Assembly: GCA_009841265.1 (NCBI GenBank)
Contig: VXMB01000009.1
Coordinates: 541,911 to 605,910 of the forward strand
Source: Gemmatimonadota bacterium
GTDB taxonomy: Bacteria; JAAXHH01
DNA: 64,000 bases
Direction: 5' to 3'
Shown here: one piece after another, positions 50,133 to 59,850 of the stretch
Numbering within the stretch: the first letter of the stretch is position 1
Layout of the letters: every line of letters begins with the position of its first letter
Position numbers and translations under genes: made by a program
Notes under the pieces: model-generated
Database searches by the model: none
Told to the model about the DNA's origin: nothing
The model's input: the letters and a program-made list of their open reading frames with translations, nothing else

Positions 50133-51881
50133 ATGTCTTCACGCACCAGGATCAACATCGACACCCCCATGGTCCCGCCGCAGTGGGCCTTGCTGGAGCG
50201 CGCGCTCATCCGCTCCATGTCCCAGGCGCTCGAACTGTTCTACGAAAAGTACTTCGACGAGCAAGGCTACCTGGAATGCGTGCCCCGCTGGGGCGCCCTC
50301 GACGGCCCGGACGATGCCATCGAAAACCTGGCGAACTGGCCCGTCGTCTACCTGCTCGGCGGGGGTGACCGCATTCTGGAAATGTGCAAGACGGCGCAGG
50401 ACGGCCATATCCGCCAGTACACCGAGGCCAAGACCGTCGACGTGCCCTTTGCCCGGGACGGCATGTATTACAAGGAATTCCCGGTGCACAGCGACTGGGC
50501 CCATCACGCCGAGGGCCTGGTGGTGTTCAACCTGCTGGGCAACTGCGATCCGGACGACGAAAACCATATCCGCCGGACGAGGAGGTTCGCCGGTTTCTAC
50601 ATGGACGAGGATCCCCAGGCGAAGAACTACGACCCGGAACGCCGGTTGATCCGGAGCATGTTCAACGGCAGCCGGGGGCCGATGCTGCGGAAGACCACGG
50701 CCCTGGACTGGGTCGGCGACCCGCTGGAGGACGGCCGGTACGACCTGCTTCACGGCCAGCGCGATTACGCGGAGATGTGCGAGCGGTTCGAAACCTACAA
50801 TGACGTGGCGGGCGACCATCCGCTGAACCTGACGAGCACGGGGCTGGCCTTCAACGCCTATGCGCTCACCGGCGAAACGAAGTACCGGGACTGGATCCTC
50901 GAATACGCGGACGCGTGGGTGGAACGCACCTATGCCAACGGGGGCGTGATTCCCTCAAACGTGGGTCTGGACGGCGTCATCGGCGGCGCCTGCGAAGGCC
51001 GGTGGTGGGGCGGCGTCTACGGATGGAATCACAAGGTGTTCGCCCATCGCCACGGCCGGCTGGACAACTTCACCCTGAACGCCGTCGCCCACGCGGTGGA
51101 CGGGTTCGGCAACGCCCTGCTGCTCACCGGCGACCGGAAATACGTGGACGTCTGGAGAACCGTCCTCGAATCGGTCAACGCCAACAAGAAGACCGTGGAC
51201 GGCGTCACCATGTATCCCCACATGCACGGTGACGACGGGTGGTACGATTACGCGCCCGAACGCTATGACCGGGGTGCGGTCGAGGTGTACGACTGGTCCA
51301 TGAACCCGGACGACCGCGCGCTTGCCAGCGACCAACCCTGGCTGAATTACCTGGACGGGTCGAACCCCGGCTTTCCCGTGGAAGCGTTGAAGCAGGACTT
51401 CGAGGATCTGCGGGGCCAGGTGGAGAAGATCCGCAACGATACGTCGACGCCGGATACCCGCCTGTCGGACAATCCCAATCCCTTCAACCCGGCGCGGATC
51501 GAGACCCTCGTGAATCTCATGACCGGGGGACCCCGACCCGCCTACGCCCGGCCGCTGCACTGCCGGCTCTGGTACTTCGACCCGGAACGCGGACGGCCCG
51601 GCGTCCCGGATGACGTGGCCACCCTGGTCGATCGGATAGACGCCGATGGGCTCGACGTGCACCTGGTAAACGTCAACCCGGTCGACGCACGCACCGTGAC
51701 CGTCCAGGGCGGCGCCTACGGGGAGCACCGGGTGAGCACGGTCGAGTGCGACGGTCGAAGGGTAACCGTAGACGATACCGATTTCGCCGTACGCCTCGCG
51801 CCCGGATGCGGCGCGCGCCTGACGCTGAGCCTGCGACGCTACGTCAACCAGCCGACGGCCCGGTTTCCTTGGGACCGGTAG
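50133..51881 (+). CDS. Uncharacterised protein, probable alpha/alpha-toroid fold (582 aa)
   Basis: I cannot name the family. Residues 15-400 are helical with repeated aromatic and His-rich loops, such as FPVHSDWAHHAEGLVVFNLLGNC, LTSTGLAFNAYALTGETKYRDWILEYADAWVERTYANGG and AHAVDGFGNALLLTGDRKYVDVWRTVLESV. The TGETKYRDW and TGDRKYVDVW repeats recall (alpha/alpha)6 glycan hydrolases, lyases or epimerases. The C-terminal 120 residues look like a beta-domain (VHLVNVNPVDARTVTVQGGAYG). No signal peptide. A candidate carbohydrate-active or related enzyme, by fold only. The gene stands alone with its own promoter; the ABC exporter follows. Confidence 0.75.
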   Translation: MSSRTRINIDTPMVPPQWALLERALIRSMSQALELFYEKYFDEQGYLECVPRWGALDGPDDAIENLANWPVVYLLGGGDRILEMCKTAQDGHIRQYTEAKTVDVPFARDGMYYKEFPVHSDWAHHAEGLVVFNLLGNCDPDDENHIRRTRRFAGFYMDEDPQAKNYDPERRLIRSMFNGSRGPMLRKTTALDWVGDPLEDGRYDLLHGQRDYAEMCERFETYNDVAGDHPLNLTSTGLAFNAYALTGETKYRDWILEYADAWVERTYANGGVIPSNVGLDGVIGGACEGRWWGGVYGWNHKVFAHRHGRLDNFTLNAVAHAVDGFGNALLLTGDRKYVDVWRTVLESVNANKKTVDGVTMYPHMHGDDGWYDYAPERYDRGAVEVYDWSMNPDDRALASDQPWLNYLDGSNPGFPVEALKQDFEDLRGQVEKIRNDTSTPDTRLSDNPNPFNPARIETLVNLMTGGPRPAYARPLHCRLWYFDPERGRPGVPDDVATLVDRIDADGLDVHLVNVNPVDARTVTVQGGAYGEHRVSTVECDGRRVTVDDTDFAVRLAPGCGARLTLSLRRYVNQPTARFPWDR

Positions 51882-51967
51882 TGCGTTTACATTATTGACG
51901 CGCGTAACCGGAGTTGAGACGCGTTGCCAGACAGGCAAAGCCAGGACAGGGGACAAGGAGAATCTGC

Positions 51968-52687
<720 letters not shown>

Positions 52688-52707
52688 GCTGCCTAATCGA
52701 GAGAGCC

Positions 52708-55074
52708 ATGACCATTCTGAACCGCAAGTTGTTTCGCGAACTGGCGCGCATGCGCGGCCAAGTCATCGCCATCACGCTGGTGATGGCCTGCGGGATCATG
52801 GTCTACGTCTCCTCGCGCCACACCTACATCGCGCTGCTGGAGTCGCAGGAATCCTACTATACCAGCTACCGTTTCGCCGACGTGTTCGCCGGCATCAAGC
52901 GGGCGCCGGCGCAGGTCGCGGAGCGCATCGCCCGGATCCCGGGCGTTTCCGGCGTCCGCACGCGGATCGTGATGGACGTGAACCTGGACGTGCCCGGGCT
53001 GGATGAGCCCGCCACCGGCCGGCTGGTCTCCATTCCCGAGATACGCCGGTCCGTGCTCAACGACCTTGCGATCCAGCAAGGCCGCTACCCGGCGATCGGC
53101 CGGCCCGAAGAGGTCATCATCAGCGAAGCCTTCGCGTTGGCCAACGGACTGGTTCCGGACGACTGGATCGGAGCGGTCATCAACGGACGGAGGAAGGCCC
53201 TGCGCGTCGTGGGCATCGGCCTGTCGCCCGAATACGTCTACGAAGTGCAGGGATCCGGATCCATCTTCCCCGACAACCTGCGTTTCGGCGTGATCTGGAT
53301 GAGCCGGGACGCCCTCGGCGCCGCCTTCGACATGGAGGGCGGGTTCAACGATCTGTCGGTCGCCCTGTCTCCGGAGGCGCGCGAGCGGGACGTGATCGAC
53401 CGCATGGACCTCATCCTCGAACCCTACGGGAGTGCGGGCGCCTTCGGCCGGGACAGCCAGATCTCCCATAAGTTCCTTTCTGATGAAATCCTGGGCCTGA
53501 GCGTATCCAGCAACGTAACGCCGGCCATCTTCCTCGGGATCGCGGCGATTCTGCTGCACATCGTGTTCTCCCGCATGGTGCGGGCCCAGCGGGACCAGAT
53601 CGCCATCATGAAGGCCTTCGGCTACCGTAACCTGTCGATCGGATGGCACTATCTGAAATTCGCCTTCCTGGCCGTTTCCGGCGGGACCCTCCTCGGCATC
53701 GTGGGCGGCTTCTGGATCGGCCGGCCGCTCACCGGCATGTACCAGGCCTACTACCGTTTTCCCGACCTGGTCTACGAGTTGCACGTCGACGTCATCACCC
53801 TGTCCGCGGTGATCAGCGTTTCCGCCGCGCTGCTGGGTACCCTGCACGCTCTCCGCGCGGCCATGGCCCTGCCACCCGCGGAAGCGATGCGGCCGGAGTC
53901 GCCGCCCCACTTCAGACCGCTCGCGATGGAACGCATGGGCGTGCACCGGATGCTCTCGCCGGTCTGGCGGATGATCTTCCGCAATATGGAACGAAGGCCG
54001 GCCCGGACGATGCTTTCCGCCTTCGGCATCGCCATGTCGGTGGCGATCCTGGTCATGGGACGTTTTACCTTCGACTCCATCGAATACATGATCGACTACC
54101 AGTTCCGCACGGTACAGCGCGATGACGCGGCGGTCGTCTTCGCGGGTCCCCGTCCCGCGAGCGCCCGGTTCGAACTGGCCCATCTGCCCGGTGTCGTCCG
54201 CTCCGAGCCGTACCGCGCCGTGCCTGTCCGGCTTCGTGCCGGTCATCTCGTGAAGCAGACCGCCATAACGGGACTCGATCCGGCCGGTGAACTGCGGCAG
54301 CTGATCGATCGGGACGGCCGGATTCAGTCCCTGCCGCCGGAGGGCATCGTGCTGAACAAGACGCTGGCCGACCTTCTGGCGGTGCGTGAGGGCGATATGC
54401 TCGCCGTCGAAGTCCAGGAAGGGTCGAGAATGCAGGGCAGCCTGCCGGTAACCCTGATCGTCGACGAGTTGATCGGCACCACCGCGTACATGGACAGCCG
54501 CGCACTGAACCGGTTCCTGGGCGAAGGCCGGACGATCTCCGGCGCGTATCTCTCCGTGGACCCGCTCCGGGCGGCCGAGTTGTACAGCACATTGAAAGAG
54601 ACGCCGGCCGTGGCGGGTGTCGCCGTCCGCGAGGCCGTGATCAAGGGTTTCGAGGATACCATCGCCGAAAGCACGAACGCCACCACGTTCACCCTGACCA
54701 TCTTCGCGTGCGTCATCGCCTGCGGCATGGTCTACAACGGCGCCCGCATCGCCCTGGCGGAACGAAACCGCGAAATGGCCAGCCTGCGGGTGCTCGGGTT
54801 CACCGAGCGGGAGATATCGGTCGTCCTCCTGGGCGAACAGGCCATCATCACCCTTTTTTCGATACCGATTGGATTTCTGATCGGATGGGCATTATGTTAT
54901 CTTGCCGTGGACGCCACCGCCCAGGAATTGTTCCGGATGCCGTTGGTCATCACCGGAAAGACCTACGCGTTCGCCTTCCTTGTCGTCACCGCGGCGGCCG
55001 TGGCGTCCGCGTACATCGTCCACCGGAAACTGCGCTACCTGGATCTGGTCGGCGTGCTCAAGACCCAGGAATAA
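52708..55074 (+). CDS. ABC transporter permease with two FtsX domains (788 aa)
   Basis: Inner-membrane permease: helix 1 at residues 10-35, a periplasmic MacB-like core (YRFADVFAGIKRAPAQVAERIARIPGVSGVRTRIV...), FtsX helices at about residues 270-400 (AILLHIVFSRMVRAQRDQIAIMKAFGYRNLSIGWHYLKFAFLAV), then a second unit starting WRMIFRNMERRPARTMLSAFGIAMSVAILVMG at about 423 with its own helices at the C-terminus (NREMASLRVLGFTEREISVVLLGEQAIITLFSIPIGFLIGW). This duplicated layout is typical of the FtsX/LolCE-like permeases that pair with a single ATPase. Thirteen bases separate it from the HlyD gene. Confidence 0.9.
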   Translation: MTILNRKLFRELARMRGQVIAITLVMACGIMVYVSSRHTYIALLESQESYYTSYRFADVFAGIKRAPAQVAERIARIPGVSGVRTRIVMDVNLDVPGLDEPATGRLVSIPEIRRSVLNDLAIQQGRYPAIGRPEEVIISEAFALANGLVPDDWIGAVINGRRKALRVVGIGLSPEYVYEVQGSGSIFPDNLRFGVIWMSRDALGAAFDMEGGFNDLSVALSPEARERDVIDRMDLILEPYGSAGAFGRDSQISHKFLSDEILGLSVSSNVTPAIFLGIAAILLHIVFSRMVRAQRDQIAIMKAFGYRNLSIGWHYLKFAFLAVSGGTLLGIVGGFWIGRPLTGMYQAYYRFPDLVYELHVDVITLSAVISVSAALLGTLHALRAAMALPPAEAMRPESPPHFRPLAMERMGVHRMLSPVWRMIFRNMERRPARTMLSAFGIAMSVAILVMGRFTFDSIEYMIDYQFRTVQRDDAAVVFAGPRPASARFELAHLPGVVRSEPYRAVPVRLRAGHLVKQTAITGLDPAGELRQLIDRDGRIQSLPPEGIVLNKTLADLLAVREGDMLAVEVQEGSRMQGSLPVTLIVDELIGTTAYMDSRALNRFLGEGRTISGAYLSVDPLRAAELYSTLKETPAVAGVAVREAVIKGFEDTIAESTNATTFTLTIFACVIACGMVYNGARIALAERNREMASLRVLGFTEREISVVLLGEQAIITLFSIPIGFLIGWALCYLAVDATAQELFRMPLVITGKTYAFAFLVVTAAAVASAYIVHRKLRYLDLVGVLKTQE

Positions 55075-55087
55075 CCGTGAGACCGTT

Positions 55088-56269
55088 ATGAAAATACGTC
55101 GCAAGCACATCATCTCCTTCGTGGTCCTCGCCGCCGTCCTGGTCCTTCTCGTCCGCGCGTTCATGCCGGCGCCGGTCCTGGTCGACTCGGCCACGGCGGA
55201 GGTAGGTCCCTTACGGGTGACGATCAGCGAGGAAGGCAGGACTCGCGTACGGCAGCGTTACCTGATTACGGCCCCGGCGTCCGGCCGGCTGGCGCGCCCG
55301 GCGTTGAATGAAGGGGACCGGGTCGGCCAGGGCGATGAACTGGCGCGCATCACGCCTTCTCCCCTCGGTTCCCGCGAGTCCGCGGAGGCCCGCGCCCGGA
55401 TCGAAACGGCCGAAGCACTGGTCCGTGAGGCCGAGGCGAACGTCGCCCGCGCGCGGGTAGAACAGGAAGAGGCGGCCCGCGGCCGGGACAGGGCGGAACA
55501 ACTCGCCGCGAGCGGCAGCATCTCGCGGGAGCGCCTGGAGCGCGCCGTGCACGCGGCAACCGTCGCCGAACGGACCCTGGAATCCTCTCTCTTTCGCCAC
55601 CGGGCGGCCGTCTCCGAACACGAGGTCGCCCAGGCGGCGCTCCTGGCCCTCCGGGAGGAGCGCGGCGATGCCCGTGCCGTGCTCTCCGTCACGGCGCCGG
55701 TAGGCGGCCGGGTGCTGCGCCTGTTCGAAGAAAGCGAGCGGGTCGTCGCTGCGGGCACGCCCCTGATGGAAGTGGGTGATCCGGGAGACATGGAGGTGAC
55801 GATCGACGTGCTGTCCACCGATGCCGTAAGGGTCGACGTCGGTCAAACGGTGTGGATCGAAGAGTGGGGCGGACCCGATCCGCTGTCCGGCAAGGTGAGC
55901 CGCGTCGAGCCTGCCGCGTTCACGCGCGTGTCCGCGCTGGGCGTGGACGAACAGCGGGTCAACGTCATCGTGGATCTTGACGTGACGCCGGCGGAACTGG
56001 GCGATGGTTATCGCGTCACGGGACGGATCGTCGTCTGGGAGAAAGAGGACGTGCTCAAGATTCCGTCCAGCGCCTTGTTCAGAATAGGCGAAAGCTGGGG
56101 GGTCTTCGTCGTCGAAGAAGGCTTGGCCAGGTCGCGTGAGGTGTCGGTGGGACAGCGAAACGGGATCGAGGCCGAAATCCTCGAAGGCCTTGCGGCCGGC
56201 GACCCCGTCATCCTGCATCCCAACCCCCGCATCGCCGACGGGGTCGATGTCGAAACCCGGGCGGACTGA
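55088..56269 (+). CDS. HlyD/RND-type membrane fusion (adaptor) protein (393 aa)
   Basis: N-terminal membrane anchor (residues 8-27), a lipoyl-like half (TISEEGRTRVRQRYLITAPASGRLARPALNEGDRVGQGDELARI), a long coiled-coil hairpin at about residues 95-200 rich in Ala, Glu and Arg (ESAEARARIETAEALVREAEANVARARVEQEEAARG), the second lipoyl half (LSVTAPVGGRVLRLFEESERVVAAGTPLMEVGD), and a beta-barrel domain. It links the ABC permease to an outer-membrane channel, which is not encoded here. The start is ATG 55088, 13 bases after the permease stop; GTGAGACC precedes it. Confidence 0.9.
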   Translation: MKIRRKHIISFVVLAAVLVLLVRAFMPAPVLVDSATAEVGPLRVTISEEGRTRVRQRYLITAPASGRLARPALNEGDRVGQGDELARITPSPLGSRESAEARARIETAEALVREAEANVARARVEQEEAARGRDRAEQLAASGSISRERLERAVHAATVAERTLESSLFRHRAAVSEHEVAQAALLALREERGDARAVLSVTAPVGGRVLRLFEESERVVAAGTPLMEVGDPGDMEVTIDVLSTDAVRVDVGQTVWIEEWGGPDPLSGKVSRVEPAAFTRVSALGVDEQRVNVIVDLDVTPAELGDGYRVTGRIVVWEKEDVLKIPSSALFRIGESWGVFVVEEGLARSREVSVGQRNGIEAEILEGLAAGDPVILHPNPRIADGVDVETRAD

Positions 56270-56299
56270 AGCCGTGGAGAGGAATCACGGGAATTGGAG

Positions 56300-57109
56300 A
56301 TGGAGAAACGCACCGGCTTCGTCGAGGCAAACGACGGCGTACGTCTCTACTATGAAGACACAGGATGCGGAAAGCCCGTCATCCTGATCCACGGCGGCGG
56401 GTTGAGCCTGGGTTGGTGGCGCAAGCAGGTTCCGGCCCTCAGCCAACGATTCCGGGTCATTGCCGCCGATACCCGGGGCAACGGCCGATCGGACAAGACC
56501 CCGTGGGGACATCGCACGGCCCGGTACGCCATGGACGTGCGCCGGATCATCGAAACGCTCGATCTCCACGACACCACGCTGGTCGGCTGGTCCATCGGCG
56601 CCCGGACCGTCCTTTCCTACATCGAACTCTTCCGTAATTTCCGGCTAAAAGGCGTTGTGCTCGTCGACGAAGTACCCAGCATCGAAATCCATGGCCCGCC
56701 TGAACCGCCCGAGTCCAATGCCGAATCCCCGCCCGGGGACGAAACCGAACGCAAGCGATGGGAACTGAGGAAGATGTTCGTCTCCCTGGACGTACCGGAC
56801 GCCGAACTGGACGTGCTGTTGGAGGAATGCAGGGAGAATACGCCGGCACAGGGGGTCACCCTCGGACCCGATTACCAGGCGCAGGACTGGCGTCCCATGT
56901 TGCCTTCCATCGACCTGCCGGTCTTGATCATCACGGGCGGCAGGAGCGGCGCATTCCCCGGCTGCAGGTACATGTATGAACACATCCCCGGCGCGCAGAT
57001 GGAAGTCTTCGAGGACAGCGGTCATGCGCTGTTCTACGAGGAACCCGACCGGTTCAACGCCGTCGTCACCGAGTTCGTGGACGCGCTGCATGCCGCGTTT
57101 CGGGGATGA
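56300..57109 (+). CDS. Alpha/beta hydrolase (269 aa)
   Basis: Hydrolase fold: the oxyanion HGGG is in VILIHGGGLSLGWWRKQVPALSQRFRVIAADTRGNGRSDK, the nucleophile Ser is in the elbow LVGWSIGARTV, and the catalytic His is in EDSGHALFYEEPDRF. The acid is probably in the VLIITGGRSG strand loop, where an Asp is not evident; it may come from a neighbour. The substrate is an unknown ester or amide. ATG 56300 is chosen over TTG 56294 because it fits better to the upstream GGGAATTGG. Its last 44 bases overlap the end of the convergent MFS gene. Confidence 0.86.
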   Translation: MEKRTGFVEANDGVRLYYEDTGCGKPVILIHGGGLSLGWWRKQVPALSQRFRVIAADTRGNGRSDKTPWGHRTARYAMDVRRIIETLDLHDTTLVGWSIGARTVLSYIELFRNFRLKGVVLVDEVPSIEIHGPPEPPESNAESPPGDETERKRWELRKMFVSLDVPDAELDVLLEECRENTPAQGVTLGPDYQAQDWRPMLPSIDLPVLIITGGRSGAFPGCRYMYEHIPGAQMEVFEDSGHALFYEEPDRFNAVVTEFVDALHAAFRG

Positions 57110-58271
57110 ACCGCCATATGATGATCCCCATGGCGAGCATGCCCGTACCTCCGATCACGGAACTGAATACATAACCGACCTCAGTATAGACGACGCCCGC
57201 AGCCGCGCTGCACAGTCCCATGGCGAGCTGGCCGGTGGCGATACTCAGGCTCATCAGCGAACCGCGCCGTTGCGCCGGCACGATCTCGGACAGCAGCGCC
57301 TGGAAGGGGCCCATGCGGGCCGATACGAGCACCATAATGGCGAAAAAAAGCGGGTAGGCGATCCAGAAATCCGTCATGATGGCCGTCGTCAGGGTCATGA
57401 GGACGAAGAGTCCCAGGCAGCCGCCCACGACCAGGACCTTCCGGCCGATCCGGTCCGAAAGGCGCCCGGCCCAGGGCCCCACGATGACGCTGGCAATACC
57501 GGCGATTACGAACAGGGACGCGACCTCGTCGTTGGTCACCCCGAAGGTCTCCTTGATCCACACGACCAGGTAGATCACGTAGAAGGCGATCCCCGAGAAC
57601 ATCACGCTGTAGGCGCCGACGGCCGCTGCGGTAGCCGGCGTCGTGAACATGGACGCGTAGCGCTTAACGACCGATCCGATCGACGACAGGCGTGCCCGGG
57701 CCACGGCCGGCTGCCGGGCCAGCGTGCAGACCAGGACGAAGGAAATCACCATGGGCGCCGCGAAGCAAACGAACGGTGCGGCAAAGCCGAATCGATCGGC
57801 CAGGATCGTGCCGCCCGGGATGCCCACGATCTGGCCCACGGCGACGGCGGTCATGACCACGCCGTTGGCCCAGCCCCGCCGCTCCGGCGGAAAATGATCC
57901 CCGATATAGGCCGGCGCGACACCGCTGAGGATGCCGGCGGCCATGCCGGACAATGACCGGATCAGCAGCAGGGAGGTAAAGTCCGAAACGAAACTGTGCA
58001 TGAAAAGGGTCACGCACATGGCCCCGGTGCCGATCATGAGGATACGTCTCCTGCCCATCGCGTCCGACAGCGGACCAGTGACCAGCGCACACAGCCCGAG
58101 CATGACCGCGTAGGCCGAGACCAGCGCGCCCAGGTTTTCCCTGGGCACGTTGAACTGCTCCTCCACGATGGGCAGTATCGGCGTCATGATGATCGTCTGG
58201 CTGCTCGCGGCGAACATCATGAACCAGAGCGCCAGCAGGATGCTTATGTCAGCGAAAGTACTCGGTCGCAT
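57066..58271 (-). CDS. Major facilitator superfamily transporter (401 aa)
   Basis: Twelve membrane helices. The MFS motif A variant GPLSDAMGRRRILMIGT is between helices 2 and 3, and its pseudo-repeat GRLSDRIGRKVLVVGG between helices 8 and 9. SLSGMAAGILSGVAPAYIGDHFPPERRGWANG is typical of drug-efflux or sugar-type transporters. The substrate is unknown. The start lies 27 bases from a predicted transcription start and diverges from the pyrophosphatase gene. It ends inside the alpha/beta hydrolase gene. Confidence 0.9.
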   Translation of the reverse strand: MRPSTFADISILLALWFMMFAASSQTIIMTPILPIVEEQFNVPRENLGALVSAYAVMLGLCALVTGPLSDAMGRRRILMIGTGAMCVTLFMHSFVSDFTSLLLIRSLSGMAAGILSGVAPAYIGDHFPPERRGWANGVVMTAVAVGQIVGIPGGTILADRFGFAAPFVCFAAPMVISFVLVCTLARQPAVARARLSSIGSVVKRYASMFTTPATAAAVGAYSVMFSGIAFYVIYLVVWIKETFGVTNDEVASLFVIAGIASVIVGPWAGRLSDRIGRKVLVVGGCLGLFVLMTLTTAIMTDFWIAYPLFFAIMVLVSARMGPFQALLSEIVPAQRRGSLMSLSIATGQLAMGLCSAAAGVVYTEVGYVFSSVIGGTGMLAMGIIIWRFIPETRHAARPRTR

Positions 58272-58277
58272 CGGTCA

Positions 58278-58306
58278 TTGACCCGTTTCGCAGATGGGGT
58301 TAAGAT
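58278..58306 (+). promoter_or_regulatory. Promoter of the pyrophosphatase gene
   Basis: TTGACC (58278-58283), 17 bp, TAAGAT (58301-58306). Start predicted near 58313. The -10 overlaps that of the leftward MFS promoter. Confidence 0.48.
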
Positions 58307-58333
58307 GATTCCGGGCGGTTACCGTATCGTCAA
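58305..58333 (-). promoter_or_regulatory. Promoter of the MFS gene
   Basis: Leftward TTGACG (58333-58328), 17 bp, AATCAT (58310-58305). Start predicted near 58298, about 27 bases from the ATG. The two divergent -10 elements share two bases, so RNA polymerase could bind only one direction at a time. Confidence 0.45.
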
Positions 58334-58365
58334 GATACCACCTGTCGAATTAAAACTTGGCTATC

Positions 58366-58746
58366 ATGGACAGACACCGGACAACGCGTTCTCAGTACAT
58401 GGAACCCCGGGTGTTCATCGGCCAAATCGTCGATATCGAAATCGATCGGCCGATGGGTTCGAAGCATCCCGATCATAATCTGATCTACCCGGTGAATTAT
58501 GGCTTGGTTCCGGGCGTATCGGGTTCGGACGGCGAAGAACTGGATGCCTATCTTTTGGGTGTGGACAGACCGGTTAAGCGTTTCACGGGCCGATGCATCG
58601 CGGTGATCCGAAGATCGGATGATGCAGACGATAAGCTCGTGGTGGTTCCCGATGGCAAACACTACACCAATGAGCAAATCCGGGGTCTTACGGAGTTTCA
58701 GGAGCGATACTTCAAGTCCTCCATATTGCGAGGAGGGCACCCCTAG
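58366..58746 (+). CDS. Short inorganic pyrophosphatase-like protein (126 aa)
   Basis: Matches the type I soluble inorganic pyrophosphatase family: GQIVDIEIDRPMGSKHP, YPVNYGLVPGVSGSDGEELDAYLLGVDRPVKRFTGRCIAVIRRSDDADDKLVVVPDG. The metal-binding acidic residues of DGEELDAYLLG and of DDADDKLVV are present. It is shorter than usual (about 170-180 residues) because the N-terminal strands are missing or reduced. The start is not certain: ATG 58366 or 58399, neither with a clear ribosome-binding site. It overlaps the convergent exchanger by four bases. Confidence 0.82.
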   Translation: MDRHRTTRSQYMEPRVFIGQIVDIEIDRPMGSKHPDHNLIYPVNYGLVPGVSGSDGEELDAYLLGVDRPVKRFTGRCIAVIRRSDDADDKLVVVPDGKHYTNEQIRGLTEFQERYFKSSILRGGHP

Positions 58747-59780
58747 TGCATTTCAATGGAAAGCACGTAACTCAGGATCGTAACAAGGAGCCATGCGGAG
58801 ACCAACACGACCCCCAGGGGACGTTTCAATGAATCGACAGACAGGTGGATTCCGCAACGGAAAACGATGAGCACAAACAGCATCGCAGGGAACAGGAATT
58901 GGAAGAACTGTCCATCCGCCTGCAGACCGCCTGGTGTTACGGATGCGGATACACCCGCAACGAAAAGCACATTCAGGATATCTGCGCCGATGATGTTTCC
59001 GATGACCAGCTCACCGTGATTGCGTCGCACCGCCGCGATGGCTGTCACCAGCTCCGGTAGCGATGTGCCGAAGGCGACAAGGGTCGCCGAGATGATGTGT
59101 TTCGGTACGCCTATGCGTTCTGCCATGATACTAACGGCCGGAATCAGTATCTGGGCGGAAATTACGATGATTGCAATCGCTGCAATAAGTTTGAGGAGCG
59201 TTCCGAATGTGCCGGCTCCCGCTCCATCCGCTTCTTCCATGTTCTCTGCATCTGACGGTGTCGAACTTGCCCATCGGATGGACTGCCAGATATACAACGC
59301 GAGAAGAATAACGAAGACGACACCGGCTAATTGAGGCAGGACGCCGCCATCGCTGAACGCACTCGCTGGCGAGGACCACGGCAGACAAACGGCTACCATG
59401 AGGATACCGGCACCCACTTGCACGTTGGATAACCGCGAGGCCAGCGCACGGTCAAATGGAAGCGGGGCAATCAGGGCTGCCAATCCAAGGATCAGCCCGG
59501 TATCGCAAATAATCGATCCGACCGCGTTTCCGAGTGCAAGACCCGGTTCCCCCTGTTGCGCCGAGAGTACGGAGACCGCAGCCTCGGGAGTCGTCGTACC
59601 GATGCTGACGATCGTCGCACCGATGACCGCTTTGCTGAGTCCCCATCGGCTCGATAGAATGACCGCTTCATGAACGAGCCAGTCCGCGCCCTTGCCAAGT
59701 GTCCCGAGCATTACGGCAATGACCAGCAGAAGCCCTAAACTCGGCAATCCGACCAGAAGATGTTCAATCCATTGTTCCAT
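58743..59780 (-). CDS. Calcium/sodium exchanger (CaCA family, 345 aa)
   Basis: Inner-membrane cation antiporter with about 10 helices. The two alpha-repeats are seen: ATIVSIGTTTPEAAVSVLSA (first) and ATLVAFGTSLPELVTAIAAV (second), each with the conserved acidic residue (Glu of TPEAA and Glu of PEL) and an NxxGSII or NIIGADIL partner motif. A soluble loop (residues 170-190) joins the halves. This is the YrbG/CaxA-like group. Base composition is slightly lower in GC than the neighbours. It ends against the pyrophosphatase gene and diverges from 59851. Confidence 0.9.
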   Translation of the reverse strand: MEQWIEHLLVGLPSLGLLLVIAVMLGTLGKGADWLVHEAVILSSRWGLSKAVIGATIVSIGTTTPEAAVSVLSAQQGEPGLALGNAVGSIICDTGLILGLAALIAPLPFDRALASRLSNVQVGAGILMVAVCLPWSSPASAFSDGGVLPQLAGVVFVILLALYIWQSIRWASSTPSDAENMEEADGAGAGTFGTLLKLIAAIAIIVISAQILIPAVSIMAERIGVPKHIISATLVAFGTSLPELVTAIAAVRRNHGELVIGNIIGADILNVLFVAGVSASVTPGGLQADGQFFQFLFPAMLFVLIVFRCGIHLSVDSLKRPLGVVLVSAWLLVTILSYVLSIEMH

Positions 59781-59850
59781 GAAGATTCAGGAATCTAATT
59801 AGTGTATCTACGAATCCCACCGAAGTCTATGCTGTGGGAGGAGCATCGTA

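Noticed and set aside
52693..54246. Minus-strand open frame of 517 codons opposite the FtsX permease
   Set aside because: Very rich in Asp, His, Arg and Gly with no hydrophobic core; the forward frame is a clear permease within an operon.
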